A stretch of 64,000 nt of DNA from JAYFNU01 sp034933305 (GTDB taxonomy: Bacteria > Bacillota > Clostridia > Oscillospirales > Ruminococcaceae): NCBI GenBank assembly GCA_034933305.1, contig JAYFNU010000003.1, forward strand, positions 124,001 to 188,000, read 5' to 3'. The translations under genes were made by a program, and so were the position numbers. Below the pieces are notes generated by a model. It made no database searches. It saw nothing but the letters and a program-made list of their open reading frames with translations, and was not told where the DNA came from. Positions 48,179 to 55,932 of the stretch are shown piece by piece; the stretch's first letter is position 1, and the number at the start of each line of letters is the position of its first letter.

Positions 48179-48649
48179 ATGGAAGAGAAGACGAACGTGA
48201 TGCGCATCCTTGAAAAGGCGGGCGTCGCGTACGAAGCGCACAGCTATGCCGCCGATGCGGCGCTCAGTGCGGCGCAGGTCGCCGAGAAGCTGAAGATCGA
48301 CCCCGCCCGCGTTTTCAAGACCCTCGTCACCGTCGGCAGATCGGGCGCGCACTATGTCTTCATGCTTCCCGCCGAAGGGGAGCTCGACTTGCGAAAAGCG
48401 GCGCGCGCCGCCGGCGAAAAGAGCGTCGAAATGGTAAAGTCGAAGGAGCTCCTGCCGCTGACGGGCTACATCCACGGCGGCTGTTCGCCCGTGGGCATGC
48501 GAAAGCCCTTCCGCACGTTCGTCGATGAGACGGCGATTCTGTGCGACACGATCGTTTTCAGCGCCGGGAAGATCGGCCGGCAGGTCGAGATGCCGCTCGC
48601 CGAGCTCGGAAAAGCGCTGCCCTTCGGGCTGTGCGATCTGTGCGTCTGA
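48179..48649 (+). CDS. ybaK: Cys-tRNA(Pro)/Cys-tRNA(Cys) deacylase YbaK
   Basis: 156 residues of the YbaK/EbsC editing family: VFKTLVTVG with the conserved Lys, GGCSPVGMRKPF (the GxxSPxG core), and FVDETA. It hydrolyses mischarged Cys-tRNA(Pro) made by ProRS. GGGAGG precedes the ATG. Confidence 0.93.
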   Translation: MEEKTNVMRILEKAGVAYEAHSYAADAALSAAQVAEKLKIDPARVFKTLVTVGRSGAHYVFMLPAEGELDLRKAARAAGEKSVEMVKSKELLPLTGYIHGGCSPVGMRKPFRTFVDETAILCDTIVFSAGKIGRQVEMPLAELGKALPFGLCDLCV

Positions 48650-48671
48650 AAAAAGGCGCCGGCGGATGCCT

Positions 48672-48714
48672 GCGCGCTGCGGCGCGCCGTTCGCATCCGC
48701 GCGCCGCAGCGCGC
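48672..48714. terminator. Long GC-rich inverted repeat between convergent genes
   Basis: A perfect 16-bp stem GCGCGCTGCGGCGCGC (48672-48687) / GCGCGCCGCAGCGCGC (48699-48714) with no T-run. Position between convergent ybaK and the DUF4130 gene suggests a transcription barrier. Confidence 0.55.
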
Positions 48715-48729
48715 GAAAGAAAGCGCTCT

Positions 48730-49563
48730 TTACCCCTGCGCGCGCAGCAGCTTTCCGCCGATGCGTTCGCCCGCGCACAGCGCGCGCTCGAGCTCGCCGC
48801 GGGAAGCGGGCGCGCCCCGCCGCATCTCCGGCAGCAGCGGCCAGTAGCGCTTTGGCAGAAAGGACTGCTGGCAGCGCGGATTCGCGCGTTCGCGGATGGC
48901 GACGCTCTCGCAGTAGTCCTTCCACAGCGCGCGGAATTCCTGCTCTTCGGCGCAGGGCGCCGGCGCGCGGAATTCGTCGACGCCGATGATCTCGCTGCGC
49001 CCGCGCTGGCTGATGAGCGCGGCGGCGTGCGTCCGGTCGTAGATGAGGAAGGCGTCGAGCGGCAGGCGGTCGCAAAAATGCGCCTCGAGCAGCGGCAGCA
49101 CGAAATTCTTCGGTTCGATCTCGGCGACAAGGGTGCCGCCCGCGTCGGTGAACCGCACGAAGCCGAGATAATGGTGCGCCTCGCGCTCGAGGTTTTCGAC
49201 CGCCCGCGTCAATTCGCCGACCGTTTCGTCCGCGAGCATCGAGGTCACGCGGGCCCCGTGTCGAAAACAAAGATGCACAAAATCGACGATCAGCTTTTCC
49301 TTGTGGGAATGGCAGGTCAGAAAGCCGCGGCGAACGAGCTCGAGCGCGTCCTCTGAGATCTTGTGCAGCACGCCGTTCTCAACGCGCCGCGCCTTGCCGA
49401 AATCCGTTTCGATCTCCCGCGTCTCATAGAGCGTCGGTTCGCAGTCGGCGCCGTTGACCACGTCCAGCGGGAGCTCGTTATAGAAGAAGCTCGCAAAGAC
49501 ACAGCACAGCAGGCCGTCGTAGCTGCCGTCGTAAAGATAGATCACATCTGACCGGTGAGACAT
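48730..49563 (-). CDS. DUF4130/TIGR03915-type DNA-metabolism protein
   Basis: 277 residues beginning MSHRSDVIYLYDGSYDGLLCC, the signature of the family that accompanies the radical SAM protein encoded just upstream (probable DNA metabolism protein, SAM-link). Further conserved parts: YLGFVRF, FVLPLLEAHFCDRLP, IYDRTHAAALI and RCQQSFLPKRYW near the C-terminus. The start overlaps the end of the radical SAM gene by 22 bases and follows GGGAGG. It should be expressed from the SOS-boxed promoter. In some genomes the family is fused to a uracil-DNA-glycosylase domain; that domain is not seen here. Confidence 0.85.
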   Translation of the reverse strand: MSHRSDVIYLYDGSYDGLLCCVFASFFYNELPLDVVNGADCEPTLYETREIETDFGKARRVENGVLHKISEDALELVRRGFLTCHSHKEKLIVDFVHLCFRHGARVTSMLADETVGELTRAVENLEREAHHYLGFVRFTDAGGTLVAEIEPKNFVLPLLEAHFCDRLPLDAFLIYDRTHAAALISQRGRSEIIGVDEFRAPAPCAEEQEFRALWKDYCESVAIRERANPRCQQSFLPKRYWPLLPEMRRGAPASRGELERALCAGERIGGKLLRAQG

Positions 49564-50849
49564 TTTATCGTATCCTCCCTTGTGATGAGCGGTGTGAACA
49601 GACTCAGCTGCTCGATCTCGCAGCCGACGGCGAGGCGCTCCCTGCAGCTGTCGGAGACGAGCGAGCGCAGAACGATGTCGGGGGTAATGCGCACGCCCTC
49701 GGCGAGCCGGCCCCGGCAAAGGATGAAATACTGGGCGCGCTTGAGAACGACGCCGAGCTTGCGCAGGGCCGCGAAGTCGAGCGCCCCGCTGCGCCGCGCG
49801 CGCAGGATGCGCATCGCGCTGTTGACGCCGATGCCCGGCACGCGCAGCAGCAGCTCGCGCGGCGCGGTGTTGACGTCGACGGGAAAGATCTCCGGATGGT
49901 TGATCGCCCAGTTGCATTTCGGGTCTATGAGCTGGTTGAAGTTCTCATGCTGCTCGTCGAGCAGCTCGTCCGCCGTAAAACCGTAAAACCGCAGCAGCCA
50001 GTCCGCCTGATAGATGCGGTGCTCCCGCAGCAGGGGAGGGCGCGTGTCCGCGGACGGCAGGAGGGGACTTTCGTTGACCGGGATGTACGCGGAATAGAAG
50101 ACCCGCTTGAGCTTGTATTTTTGGTACATCGCCTGCGACAGCCGCAGGATGCGCCGGTCGCTTTCGCCCGTCGCGCCGACGATGAGCTGCGTGCTCTGGC
50201 CGGCAGGCGCGAAAGCTGACGCGTTTTTGTAGACGATGAGGTCGCGCGCGTTCTCGCCGATGCGGTCGCGGATGAGCCCCATCGGGCGCAGGATCGCGGC
50301 CTTGCTTTTGTCGGGCGCGAGCCGCGTCAGGCTCTCGTTCGACGGCAGCTCGATATTGACGCTCATGCGGTCGCACAGCAGGCCCAGCCGCTCGATGAGC
50401 GCGTCGTCCGCGCCGGGGATCGCCTTCGCGTGGATGTAGCCGCGAAAGCCGTATTCCTCCCGCAGGATGCGCAGCGTCTCGATCATGCGCTCGCACGTCG
50501 CGTCGGGCGTGCCGAGAATGCCGGAGCTGATGAACAGCCCCTCGATGTAGTTGCGGCGATAAAAAGCAATCGTGAGATCCGCGAGCTCGCGCGGCGCGAA
50601 TGTCGCGCGCTCGACGTCGTTGGAGCGCCGGTTTTTGCAATAGACGCAGTCGTAGCTGCATGCGTTGCTCAGCAGCACCTTGAGCAGCGAGATGCACCGC
50701 CCGTCCGCCGCAAAGCTGTGGCAGATGCCGCAGGCCTTCGCGTTGCCGAGGGCGCCGCCCGCGCCGCTCTTGTCGACGCCGCTGCTTGTGCACGCGACGT
50801 CGTATTTCGCCGCGTCCGCGAGGATGCGGAGCTTGTCGAACGTGTCCAT
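49542..50849 (-). CDS. Putative DNA modification/repair radical SAM protein
   Basis: 435 residues of the TIGR03916 type. Radical SAM cluster motif CSYDCVYC near residue 71, preceded by the family-specific CHSFAADGRCISLLK. The C-terminus has a helix-hairpin-helix (VNTAPRELLLRVPGIGVNSAMRIL) for DNA binding. It resembles spore photoproduct lyase in general design but the lesion is unknown. The ATG at 50849 follows GGGGGAT; the longer ORF to 51242 crosses the promoter and SOS boxes. Forms an operon with the DUF4130 gene. Confidence 0.88.
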   Translation of the reverse strand: MDTFDKLRILADAAKYDVACTSSGVDKSGAGGALGNAKACGICHSFAADGRCISLLKVLLSNACSYDCVYCKNRRSNDVERATFAPRELADLTIAFYRRNYIEGLFISSGILGTPDATCERMIETLRILREEYGFRGYIHAKAIPGADDALIERLGLLCDRMSVNIELPSNESLTRLAPDKSKAAILRPMGLIRDRIGENARDLIVYKNASAFAPAGQSTQLIVGATGESDRRILRLSQAMYQKYKLKRVFYSAYIPVNESPLLPSADTRPPLLREHRIYQADWLLRFYGFTADELLDEQHENFNQLIDPKCNWAINHPEIFPVDVNTAPRELLLRVPGIGVNSAMRILRARRSGALDFAALRKLGVVLKRAQYFILCRGRLAEGVRITPDIVLRSLVSDSCRERLAVGCEIEQLSLFTPLITREDTIKCLTGQM

Positions 50850-50870
50850 AACGCTGCGATCCCCCACAAA

Positions 50871-50918
50871 GAACAAATGTTCATCCACAGTATACACCAA
50901 GAACGAACGTTCTGTAAA
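50871..50918 (-). promoter_or_regulatory. SOS promoter with two LexA boxes for the radical SAM/DUF4130 operon
   Basis: Minus strand: TTTACA (50918-50913), 18 bases, TATACT (50894-50889). Box 1, GAACGAACGTTC (50901-50912), fills the spacer; box 2, GAACAAATGTTC (50871-50882), lies just after the start site. Both match GAAC-N4-GTTC exactly, the same pattern as in front of recA, and their centres are 30 bases apart. Confidence 0.88.
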
Positions 50919-50953
50919 GTCCTCCGCTGGAAAATCTTCTTTTTCCGGGAATA

Positions 50954-50982
50954 AAAAAACCGGCCCCGCGCTGCGGGGCCGG
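50954..50982 (-). terminator. Terminator of the DUF6709-like gene
   Basis: A 10-bp stem CCGGCCCCGC / GCGGGGCCGG (50960-50969 with 50973-50982), followed on the minus strand by TTTTTTT. Confidence 0.88.
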
Positions 50983-50995
50983 CGGAAAAGCGGAT

Positions 50996-52006
50996 TCAGT
51001 TTTTCGCGGCGGTCTTGACGGATTTCTGATACTCGCGGAAGGCGTTGATGTTGTCGCGCGTATAGCCGAGAAGGATCTGCGGATTGCGCGCGGAGATCTG
51101 CTGGAGGATCTGCTCGATCATCCCGGCATTTTTTTTGCCGACGGGGTTGACCGCGAGGCTGACCTGGCCGCACACGGCGGAGTTGCCGACGAGGGATTCG
51201 CCCGTCTTGATGAAGTAGGTGCGCTGGATGCGCATGAAGCACCAGAAGATGTCCTCGTACCGCAGCACCGCGCCGCTCGCCGGGCTGAACACATAGTCGC
51301 GGGACAGCACGATCTGCTGCGGGCCGTAGACGATGTTGTCGGGGGCGTCGAGGGCGTCGGCGGCGGTATCAAGCTGACCGAGGGAGTCGAGCCTCCCGAG
51401 ACACTTCTTCATGGCGATCCGCTTGGGCAGCGCGATCAGGAGAAGCATGAGCCCGAAGAGGCCGGAGAACAGAGCGATCAGGCCGAAGATGGCGCTTGTG
51501 TCGCTCGACGGCGCAGAGGTGCAGTCAAGGCAGCTTTTGCCGAGACGCGCGTAATAGTCGGACGAGCCGGACAGGCCGATGACGGACGCAAGGTCGGTCG
51601 CCGTCTGCTCGTCGACGGACGCAACGATGCCCTCGAGATGATAGGGCGCAGGAACGGCGGCGCCGCTGCCGGCGGTGAAATACGCATACTGATCGCTCAT
51701 CGCCGCGAACTGGCTGTCGGACAGCACGGCGATATAGGAATAGCCGCTGGCGTCCTGAAGGAAATAATAGACGTCGCCGCCGACCTTATAAAGCCAGTCC
51801 GACACCATGACGGCGTCGATATAGGCGCTGTCGCCGACAGGGGTCTCGGAGGGGTAAAAATCGACGGCTTCGGGCGCGGTATAGGCTGCCGTGCTCACGA
51901 TGAGACCGATGATGCCGATGACGCACAGCGCAAGGCAGACGATGCCGGCGATCAGGGTGCCTGTCGCAGGCTTCAGAAATTTTTCGAGTTTTTTTCGCGA
52001 GTCCAT
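50996..52006 (-). CDS. Two-helix membrane protein, DUF6709-like
   Basis: 336 residues. TM1 at about 18-42, an extracytoplasmic domain of about 130 residues with FYPSETPVGDSAYIDA-like sequence and two cysteines (SCLDC), TM2 near 188-208, and a cytoplasmic domain with YVFSPASGAVLRYEDIFWCFM. It matches an uncharacterised Firmicutes family (DUF6709 in my memory). GAGGAG precedes the ATG at 52006. Confidence 0.65.
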   Translation of the reverse strand: MDSRKKLEKFLKPATGTLIAGIVCLALCVIGIIGLIVSTAAYTAPEAVDFYPSETPVGDSAYIDAVMVSDWLYKVGGDVYYFLQDASGYSYIAVLSDSQFAAMSDQYAYFTAGSGAAVPAPYHLEGIVASVDEQTATDLASVIGLSGSSDYYARLGKSCLDCTSAPSSDTSAIFGLIALFSGLFGLMLLLIALPKRIAMKKCLGRLDSLGQLDTAADALDAPDNIVYGPQQIVLSRDYVFSPASGAVLRYEDIFWCFMRIQRTYFIKTGESLVGNSAVCGQVSLAVNPVGKKNAGMIEQILQQISARNPQILLGYTRDNINAFREYQKSVKTAAKN

Positions 52007-52085
52007 TTGATTTCTCCTCATGTGATATTTTCGATCCGGCGGCATGTGCGCGGCGGATTTCGGCACGGCCGCGCAGCTGGTTTTC

Positions 52086-52114
52086 AGTATACACCATGGG
52101 CGCGCCCCATTCAA
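52086..52114 (-). promoter_or_regulatory. Promoter of the DUF6709-like gene
   Basis: Minus strand TTGAAT (52114-52109), 17 bases, TATACT (52091-52086). Confidence 0.75.
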
Positions 52115-52184
52115 CCCGATCGCGCCGGAAAATGCGCTTTTTCCGCTTTTTCCGACATGGCCGCCGGGCGCGCGCCGGACAGGG

Positions 52185-52225
52185 AAAAGGAGCCGCCGCA
52201 AGATCGCATTGCGGCGGCTCCTTTT
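52185..52225. terminator. Terminator after the first DUF62 gene
   Basis: A perfect 17-bp stem AAAAGGAGCCGCCGCAA / TTGCGGCGGCTCCTTTT (52185-52201 with 52209-52225). Confidence 0.92.
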
Positions 52226-52248
52226 GGAACGCGCGGGAAAGCGCGCTG

Positions 52249-53112
52249 TTATTTGGACGCTTTCGGGGCGTCGAGACGCAGGCGGACCTGCCAGTGCGTG
52301 CCGTGCCCGATGCTGTAGGCCTTCGCGAAGCTGCCCTGGTTGATGGCGATCGCGATGCGGTAGAGCGAGTTGAGGTAGACGATGGGCTCGCCGATGTTGA
52401 CGTCGGCGAAGGAATGGCCGTAGGTGACGGTATTGCTGTAGACGAGCATGCCGCCGTTTTTGATCTCCACCTGGATGCGGTCGCCGTACTGCGCGCCCGT
52501 CTTTGTAAAGTCATCGTGCAGGATGTTCGTCCACAGACTGCCGTACCGGCCGTCGTGGATGTCGACGCAGCCGCTCACCCAGCCGTCCTCGAAGCCGACC
52601 TTGCCCGTCTCGAGCTCGAGAAGGCTTTCCGGCGGCAGGGCGGGGCCCACCTGGTCGAAGCGGATGGCACCGCTCGCGAGGCGCGCGCCGGTGTAGGCGT
52701 AGACATCGCGCCCGTGGAACGTATAGCTCAGCGCCGTGCCCGCGCGGCGGTTGACCGACTCGTCGATCTCGCGCACCGCGTCGATGCCCACGAAGAGCTT
52801 CATGTGCGTGAGCGTGCCGTTGTCGGGCGTGACGATGTACTGACCCGATTTCGTGCGCGCGACGACGCTCTTGCGGCTGCTGCCCACGCCGGGGTCGACG
52901 ACGCTGACGAAGACCGTGCCGGCCGGCCAGTAGCTGACCGTCTGGAACAGCCCGTAGGAGGCGGACCAGATGTCATACGGCGTGATGTCGTGGGTGAGAT
53001 CCTCCACCTTGAGCTCCCGGCTCACGCCCAGCGCCACGCCGTGCATCGTGCATACCGCGCCGTCCGTCAGGCCGAAGTCGCTTTGAAAAACAAGAAGTCC
53101 GTTCGCGTCCAT
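52249..53112 (-). CDS. SAM hydroxide adenosyltransferase family protein (DUF62), copy A
   Basis: 287 residues. Family activity: SAM plus water gives adenosine and methionine. The proposed catalytic triad is present as D73 and R80 (VVDPGVGSSRK) and H133 (TFHGRD), with the ribose-binding QSDFG near the start, PDNG at 97-100 and a full C-terminal beta domain ending in INQGSFAKAY. It is on the minus strand with its own promoter, 5.5 kb from the five plus-strand copies, and separated from them by a membrane glycosyltransferase-like gene and the ECF genes. Probably an active single enzyme. Confidence 0.9.
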   Translation of the reverse strand: MDANGLLVFQSDFGLTDGAVCTMHGVALGVSRELKVEDLTHDITPYDIWSASYGLFQTVSYWPAGTVFVSVVDPGVGSSRKSVVARTKSGQYIVTPDNGTLTHMKLFVGIDAVREIDESVNRRAGTALSYTFHGRDVYAYTGARLASGAIRFDQVGPALPPESLLELETGKVGFEDGWVSGCVDIHDGRYGSLWTNILHDDFTKTGAQYGDRIQVEIKNGGMLVYSNTVTYGHSFADVNIGEPIVYLNSLYRIAIAINQGSFAKAYSIGHGTHWQVRLRLDAPKASK

Positions 53113-53143
53113 ATTGTCGTCCTTTACAGATAAATTCGCAGCA

Positions 53144-53172
53144 ATTATACCCTACCGCGCGCGGGCTTGCAA
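53144..53172 (-). promoter_or_regulatory. Promoter of DUF62 copy A
   Basis: Minus strand TTGCAA (53172-53167), 17 bases, TATAAT (53149-53144). Confidence 0.8.
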
Positions 53173-53234
53173 GACGGAAAACAGGGAAAATGCCGCGGCG
53201 GGACGAAAAAGGGGCGCCGCGCGGCGAAGACGAG

Positions 53235-54953
53235 TCAGGGCGCCTTTTTCCCGCCGGTCCGCAGCGCCGCTTCGGCGCCGAGCGCGCAGCACACGATGAG
53301 CAGCACGCCCGCGCCGGTGAGATAGTGCAGCTGGGTGCCGATGTGGAAATTGACCGCTTCCACATAGGACACGATGCCGACGCGCAGCAGGATCGACAGC
53401 AGGATGCCCAGCAGCAGCACCGTGAACAGGCCCTGCGGCCCGCCGCGCTCCCGTCTGTCGCGGAAGAAAGCGCGAATGCGCCGCGCAAAGAAAAGGAAGA
53501 AACACGCGAGAGCCGGCCAGACGGCGATGCGGTAGAGCCATGTGATGCCGATCTGGATGCCGCCGGTGACGCGCTGCACGAAGTAATAGTCCGCTTCGTC
53601 GGTGCCCGCTTTTGCGGAATAGCTCGACAGGCAGTAGAAGTAGCGATGATATTCGCTCGCCTGCTCGGGCGTCGCGTAGCTCAGCGGCGCGAAGGGGGAT
53701 GTCTGCTCAAAGAGCATCAGCGCGCGCAGGGAGTTCAGGCATTCCCGCAGCGTCGGCGCGAGATAGGATGGGTCGTAGGGCGTCAGCATGCCGCTGATGG
53801 AATCGTCCCGGTCGGGCTGGTCTGTCTCGATGAGACCGCTGTCGCACGCGGCGTTGATGTCGGCGGCGAGCTGCGTGAAATAGGTTTGCGCTTCGGCCGC
53901 GGTGGTCGCGAACCCCGCGTCGTACGCCGCTTTCTTGACCATGAAGAAGAAGCCGCCGTGCACGAATTCGCGCGTGTCGGGATCGCCGTAGCCGTGATAA
54001 TAGTCGCCGTCGTCGAGGTAGGCGTCGAGCGCCGCCATCGAGGGCACGGCGGCGCTGAGCTTCTGCCGCGTCGCGTAGCAGACGAAATTGCCCGTGTGGG
54101 GCAAGTCGGTGTCGGCGCGGCGCATCGCGTTGAGCGCGTTGACGAATTCGGGCGCCGAGATCTCCGTGGTGATGTAGCGCCCGTAATAGATGTAGTTCAT
54201 GGCGCTGTACGCGCCGATGGGCGCATACGCGCAGGCGGCGAAGAGCACCGTGATGAGCAGCTTCGCGGCCTTCTGCCGAAGGGACTGCTCTTTATCGAGG
54301 AATACAAAGAGCAGGAACGCCAGCGCGGCGCACCCCGCGAAGGGCAGCAGCCAGACGCCGTCGTCCTTCGTTATATAGGCGAGGCCGAACCCGAGGCCCG
54401 CCGCGACCGCGAAGCCGGCCGCGTTTTTCGCGGGCTGCCTGCAGCGCAGGCAGAACCCGAGCATGCCCGCGAAGAAGAGCAGCACGAGCTGGGGCATGAT
54501 GCTGTCGCGGTAGATGCGCAGCGTCTCCGTCGCCCAGCTGTACGGGGAGAACCACACGACGGCGAAGACGAGCAGCAGGCGGCTGCGGCCCTTGACGATG
54601 AAGCCGTCGAGCGCGCGCACGAGCACGAGGCAGCCCGCGAGATACAGCAGCTGATTGCCGATGAGGTAGGGGATGCGCAGCGTGTGCAGCAGCCAGATCC
54701 ATACCGAAAAGAACATGTTCTTCGTCAGCGTCAGCCAGTTGTAATCGCCCAGCCAGCGCCCTTCGCCGATGCTCTTTGCGGCGGCGAACAGCCAGTCGTC
54801 GTCGATGGGCGTCTCGCCGGGGTAGATGTGCAGCATCTGCACGGCGCACAGCGCGAGCTTGAACAGCACGAGCGCAAAGACCGTCCAGGCGAACTGCTTT
54901 TCGGTCAGGCCGTTCCGCAGCGCGTTTTTGATTTTGGAAAACAGATTCTTCAT
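53235..54953 (-). CDS. Polytopic membrane protein, GT-C glycosyltransferase-like
   Basis: 572 residues with about 11 hydrophobic helices. After the first helix comes YPGETPIDDDWLFAAAKSI, an acidic DDD motif on the outer loop as in GT-C/PMT-like lipid-sugar transferases; a large soluble segment (about 290-450) lies between later helices. The start at 54953 follows GGAAGG. I cannot name a family; cell-envelope glycan transfer is an inference from topology and the acidic loop. The long plus-strand ORF over it is a shadow. Confidence 0.65.
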   Translation of the reverse strand: MKNLFSKIKNALRNGLTEKQFAWTVFALVLFKLALCAVQMLHIYPGETPIDDDWLFAAAKSIGEGRWLGDYNWLTLTKNMFFSVWIWLLHTLRIPYLIGNQLLYLAGCLVLVRALDGFIVKGRSRLLLVFAVVWFSPYSWATETLRIYRDSIMPQLVLLFFAGMLGFCLRCRQPAKNAAGFAVAAGLGFGLAYITKDDGVWLLPFAGCAALAFLLFVFLDKEQSLRQKAAKLLITVLFAACAYAPIGAYSAMNYIYYGRYITTEISAPEFVNALNAMRRADTDLPHTGNFVCYATRQKLSAAVPSMAALDAYLDDGDYYHGYGDPDTREFVHGGFFFMVKKAAYDAGFATTAAEAQTYFTQLAADINAACDSGLIETDQPDRDDSISGMLTPYDPSYLAPTLRECLNSLRALMLFEQTSPFAPLSYATPEQASEYHRYFYCLSSYSAKAGTDEADYYFVQRVTGGIQIGITWLYRIAVWPALACFFLFFARRIRAFFRDRRERGGPQGLFTVLLLGILLSILLRVGIVSYVEAVNFHIGTQLHYLTGAGVLLIVCCALGAEAALRTGGKKAP

Positions 54954-55157
54954 TGTCCCGCCTTCCCGGTGCGTTTGCATCCAGTCTATCATAAACGCGG
55001 TGAAAATTCCATGCCGCGCGGCCGGGGCAAAGGGCACAATAGACAAAAATCCGCGGGCGTTCCGCCAAATTCTGTGAGGGTCATCGCAGAACGCTCCGCG
55101 CACGGAAATTTCCGCATTTTTCCGCGGTTTTTCTTCCCTGAAAAAGGCAATTAATGC

Positions 55158-55186
55158 TTGCATTTTGATATTTATGCGGTTACAAT
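55158..55186 (+). promoter_or_regulatory. Promoter of the ECF-DUF62 operon
   Basis: TTGCAT (55158-55163), 17 bases, TACAAT (55181-55186). Confidence 0.65.
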
Positions 55187-55202
55187 GGGACGTGTTAAAA
55201 GC

Positions 55203-55234
55203 CTCCGCTTCTATGAACGGAGAATATTTTTTTT
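55203..55234 (+). promoter_or_regulatory. Attenuator-like hairpin in the ecfS leader
   Basis: CTCCG-CTTCTATGAA-CGGAG (55203-55222) followed by AATA and T8 (55227-55234), ahead of the AGGGGG ribosome binding site. The short stem plus U-tract between promoter and start codon suggests transcription attenuation. Confidence 0.45.
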
Positions 55235-55248
55235 GAGGGGGAATTACA

Positions 55249-55830
55249 ATGGCAAAGAAAAGCTTCGGTCAGAAACTTCTTGGTGTCTGGAACACGAAAA
55301 CCATCGTAACCGTGGCCATTGGCGCCGCTCTGTTTGGCGTGCTTATGGATTACGGCGGGATCACCATCACGACGAACACCCAGCTCACGACGGCCATGAT
55401 CGTCCCGGTCATCGTCGGCGCGCTCTACGGGCCGCTTCCGGCATTTGTGGCTGCCGGCGTCGGCAATGTCATCGCCGACCTCATCGGCGGCTGGGGCATG
55501 TGGTTCGACTGGTCGATCGGCAACGGCGTTGCGGCTTTCTTTGTCGGTCTGCTGCCGATCTACGGCGCCTACATCACCGACGGCGTTTTCAACGTCAAGC
55601 ACGCGATCATCTACGCGCTTTGCTGCATCGTTGGCAATGCCTTTGCCTTCGGCGTCATCACGCCCATCTTTTCGACGCTGCTGTATGCGAGCGACCTCAA
55701 CGTGACCTTCATCCAGGCCATGTTCGCGAGCATCGGCAATATCGCCGTCGAAGTCGTCATCGGTATCCCCATCCTCTTCCTGCTCGCGAAGAGATACCAG
55801 TCCCGCAGCAACCTCAAAGAAGAGGAATAG
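55249..55830 (+). CDS. ECF transporter S component, UPF0397-like
   Basis: 193 residues, five to six helices. The pattern TKTIVTVAIGAALFGVLMDYG ... TNTQLTTAMIVPVIVGALYGPLPAF ... VADLIGGWGMWFDWSIGNG (given here in part) resembles the UPF0397 S components that come with their own A-A' and T genes, as here. S components bind the vitamin-like substrate with high affinity. The ligand is unknown; the DUF62 genes downstream make SAM, adenosine, methionine or a related nucleoside worth testing. Confidence 0.85.
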   Translation: MAKKSFGQKLLGVWNTKTIVTVAIGAALFGVLMDYGGITITTNTQLTTAMIVPVIVGALYGPLPAFVAAGVGNVIADLIGGWGMWFDWSIGNGVAAFFVGLLPIYGAYITDGVFNVKHAIIYALCCIVGNAFAFGVITPIFSTLLYASDLNVTFIQAMFASIGNIAVEVVIGIPILFLLAKRYQSRSNLKEEE

Positions 55831-55883
55831 TTTCATCGACATTCGGGAGACCGTTCGGCCGCAAGGCTTCGGCCTCCGGCATA

Positions 55884-55919
55884 GCAGGCCTCCGCAACCG
55901 GAGGCCTGCCATTTTCTTT
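55884..55919 (+). terminator. Terminator-like hairpin between ecfS and ecfA
   Basis: An 11-bp perfect stem GCAGGCCTCCG / CGGAGGCCTGC (55884-55894 with 55899-55909) followed by CATTTTCTTTTT. With no second promoter visible before ecfA it probably acts as a partial terminator, giving more S component than A and T. Confidence 0.6.
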
Positions 55920-55932
55920 TTGGGAGATTGCA

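Noticed and set aside
53190..55154. 654-codon plus-strand frame opposite the GT-C-like gene
   Set aside because: Composition is charged and repetitive, with no domain; the minus-strand frame has ordered hydrophobic helices and a ribosome binding site.
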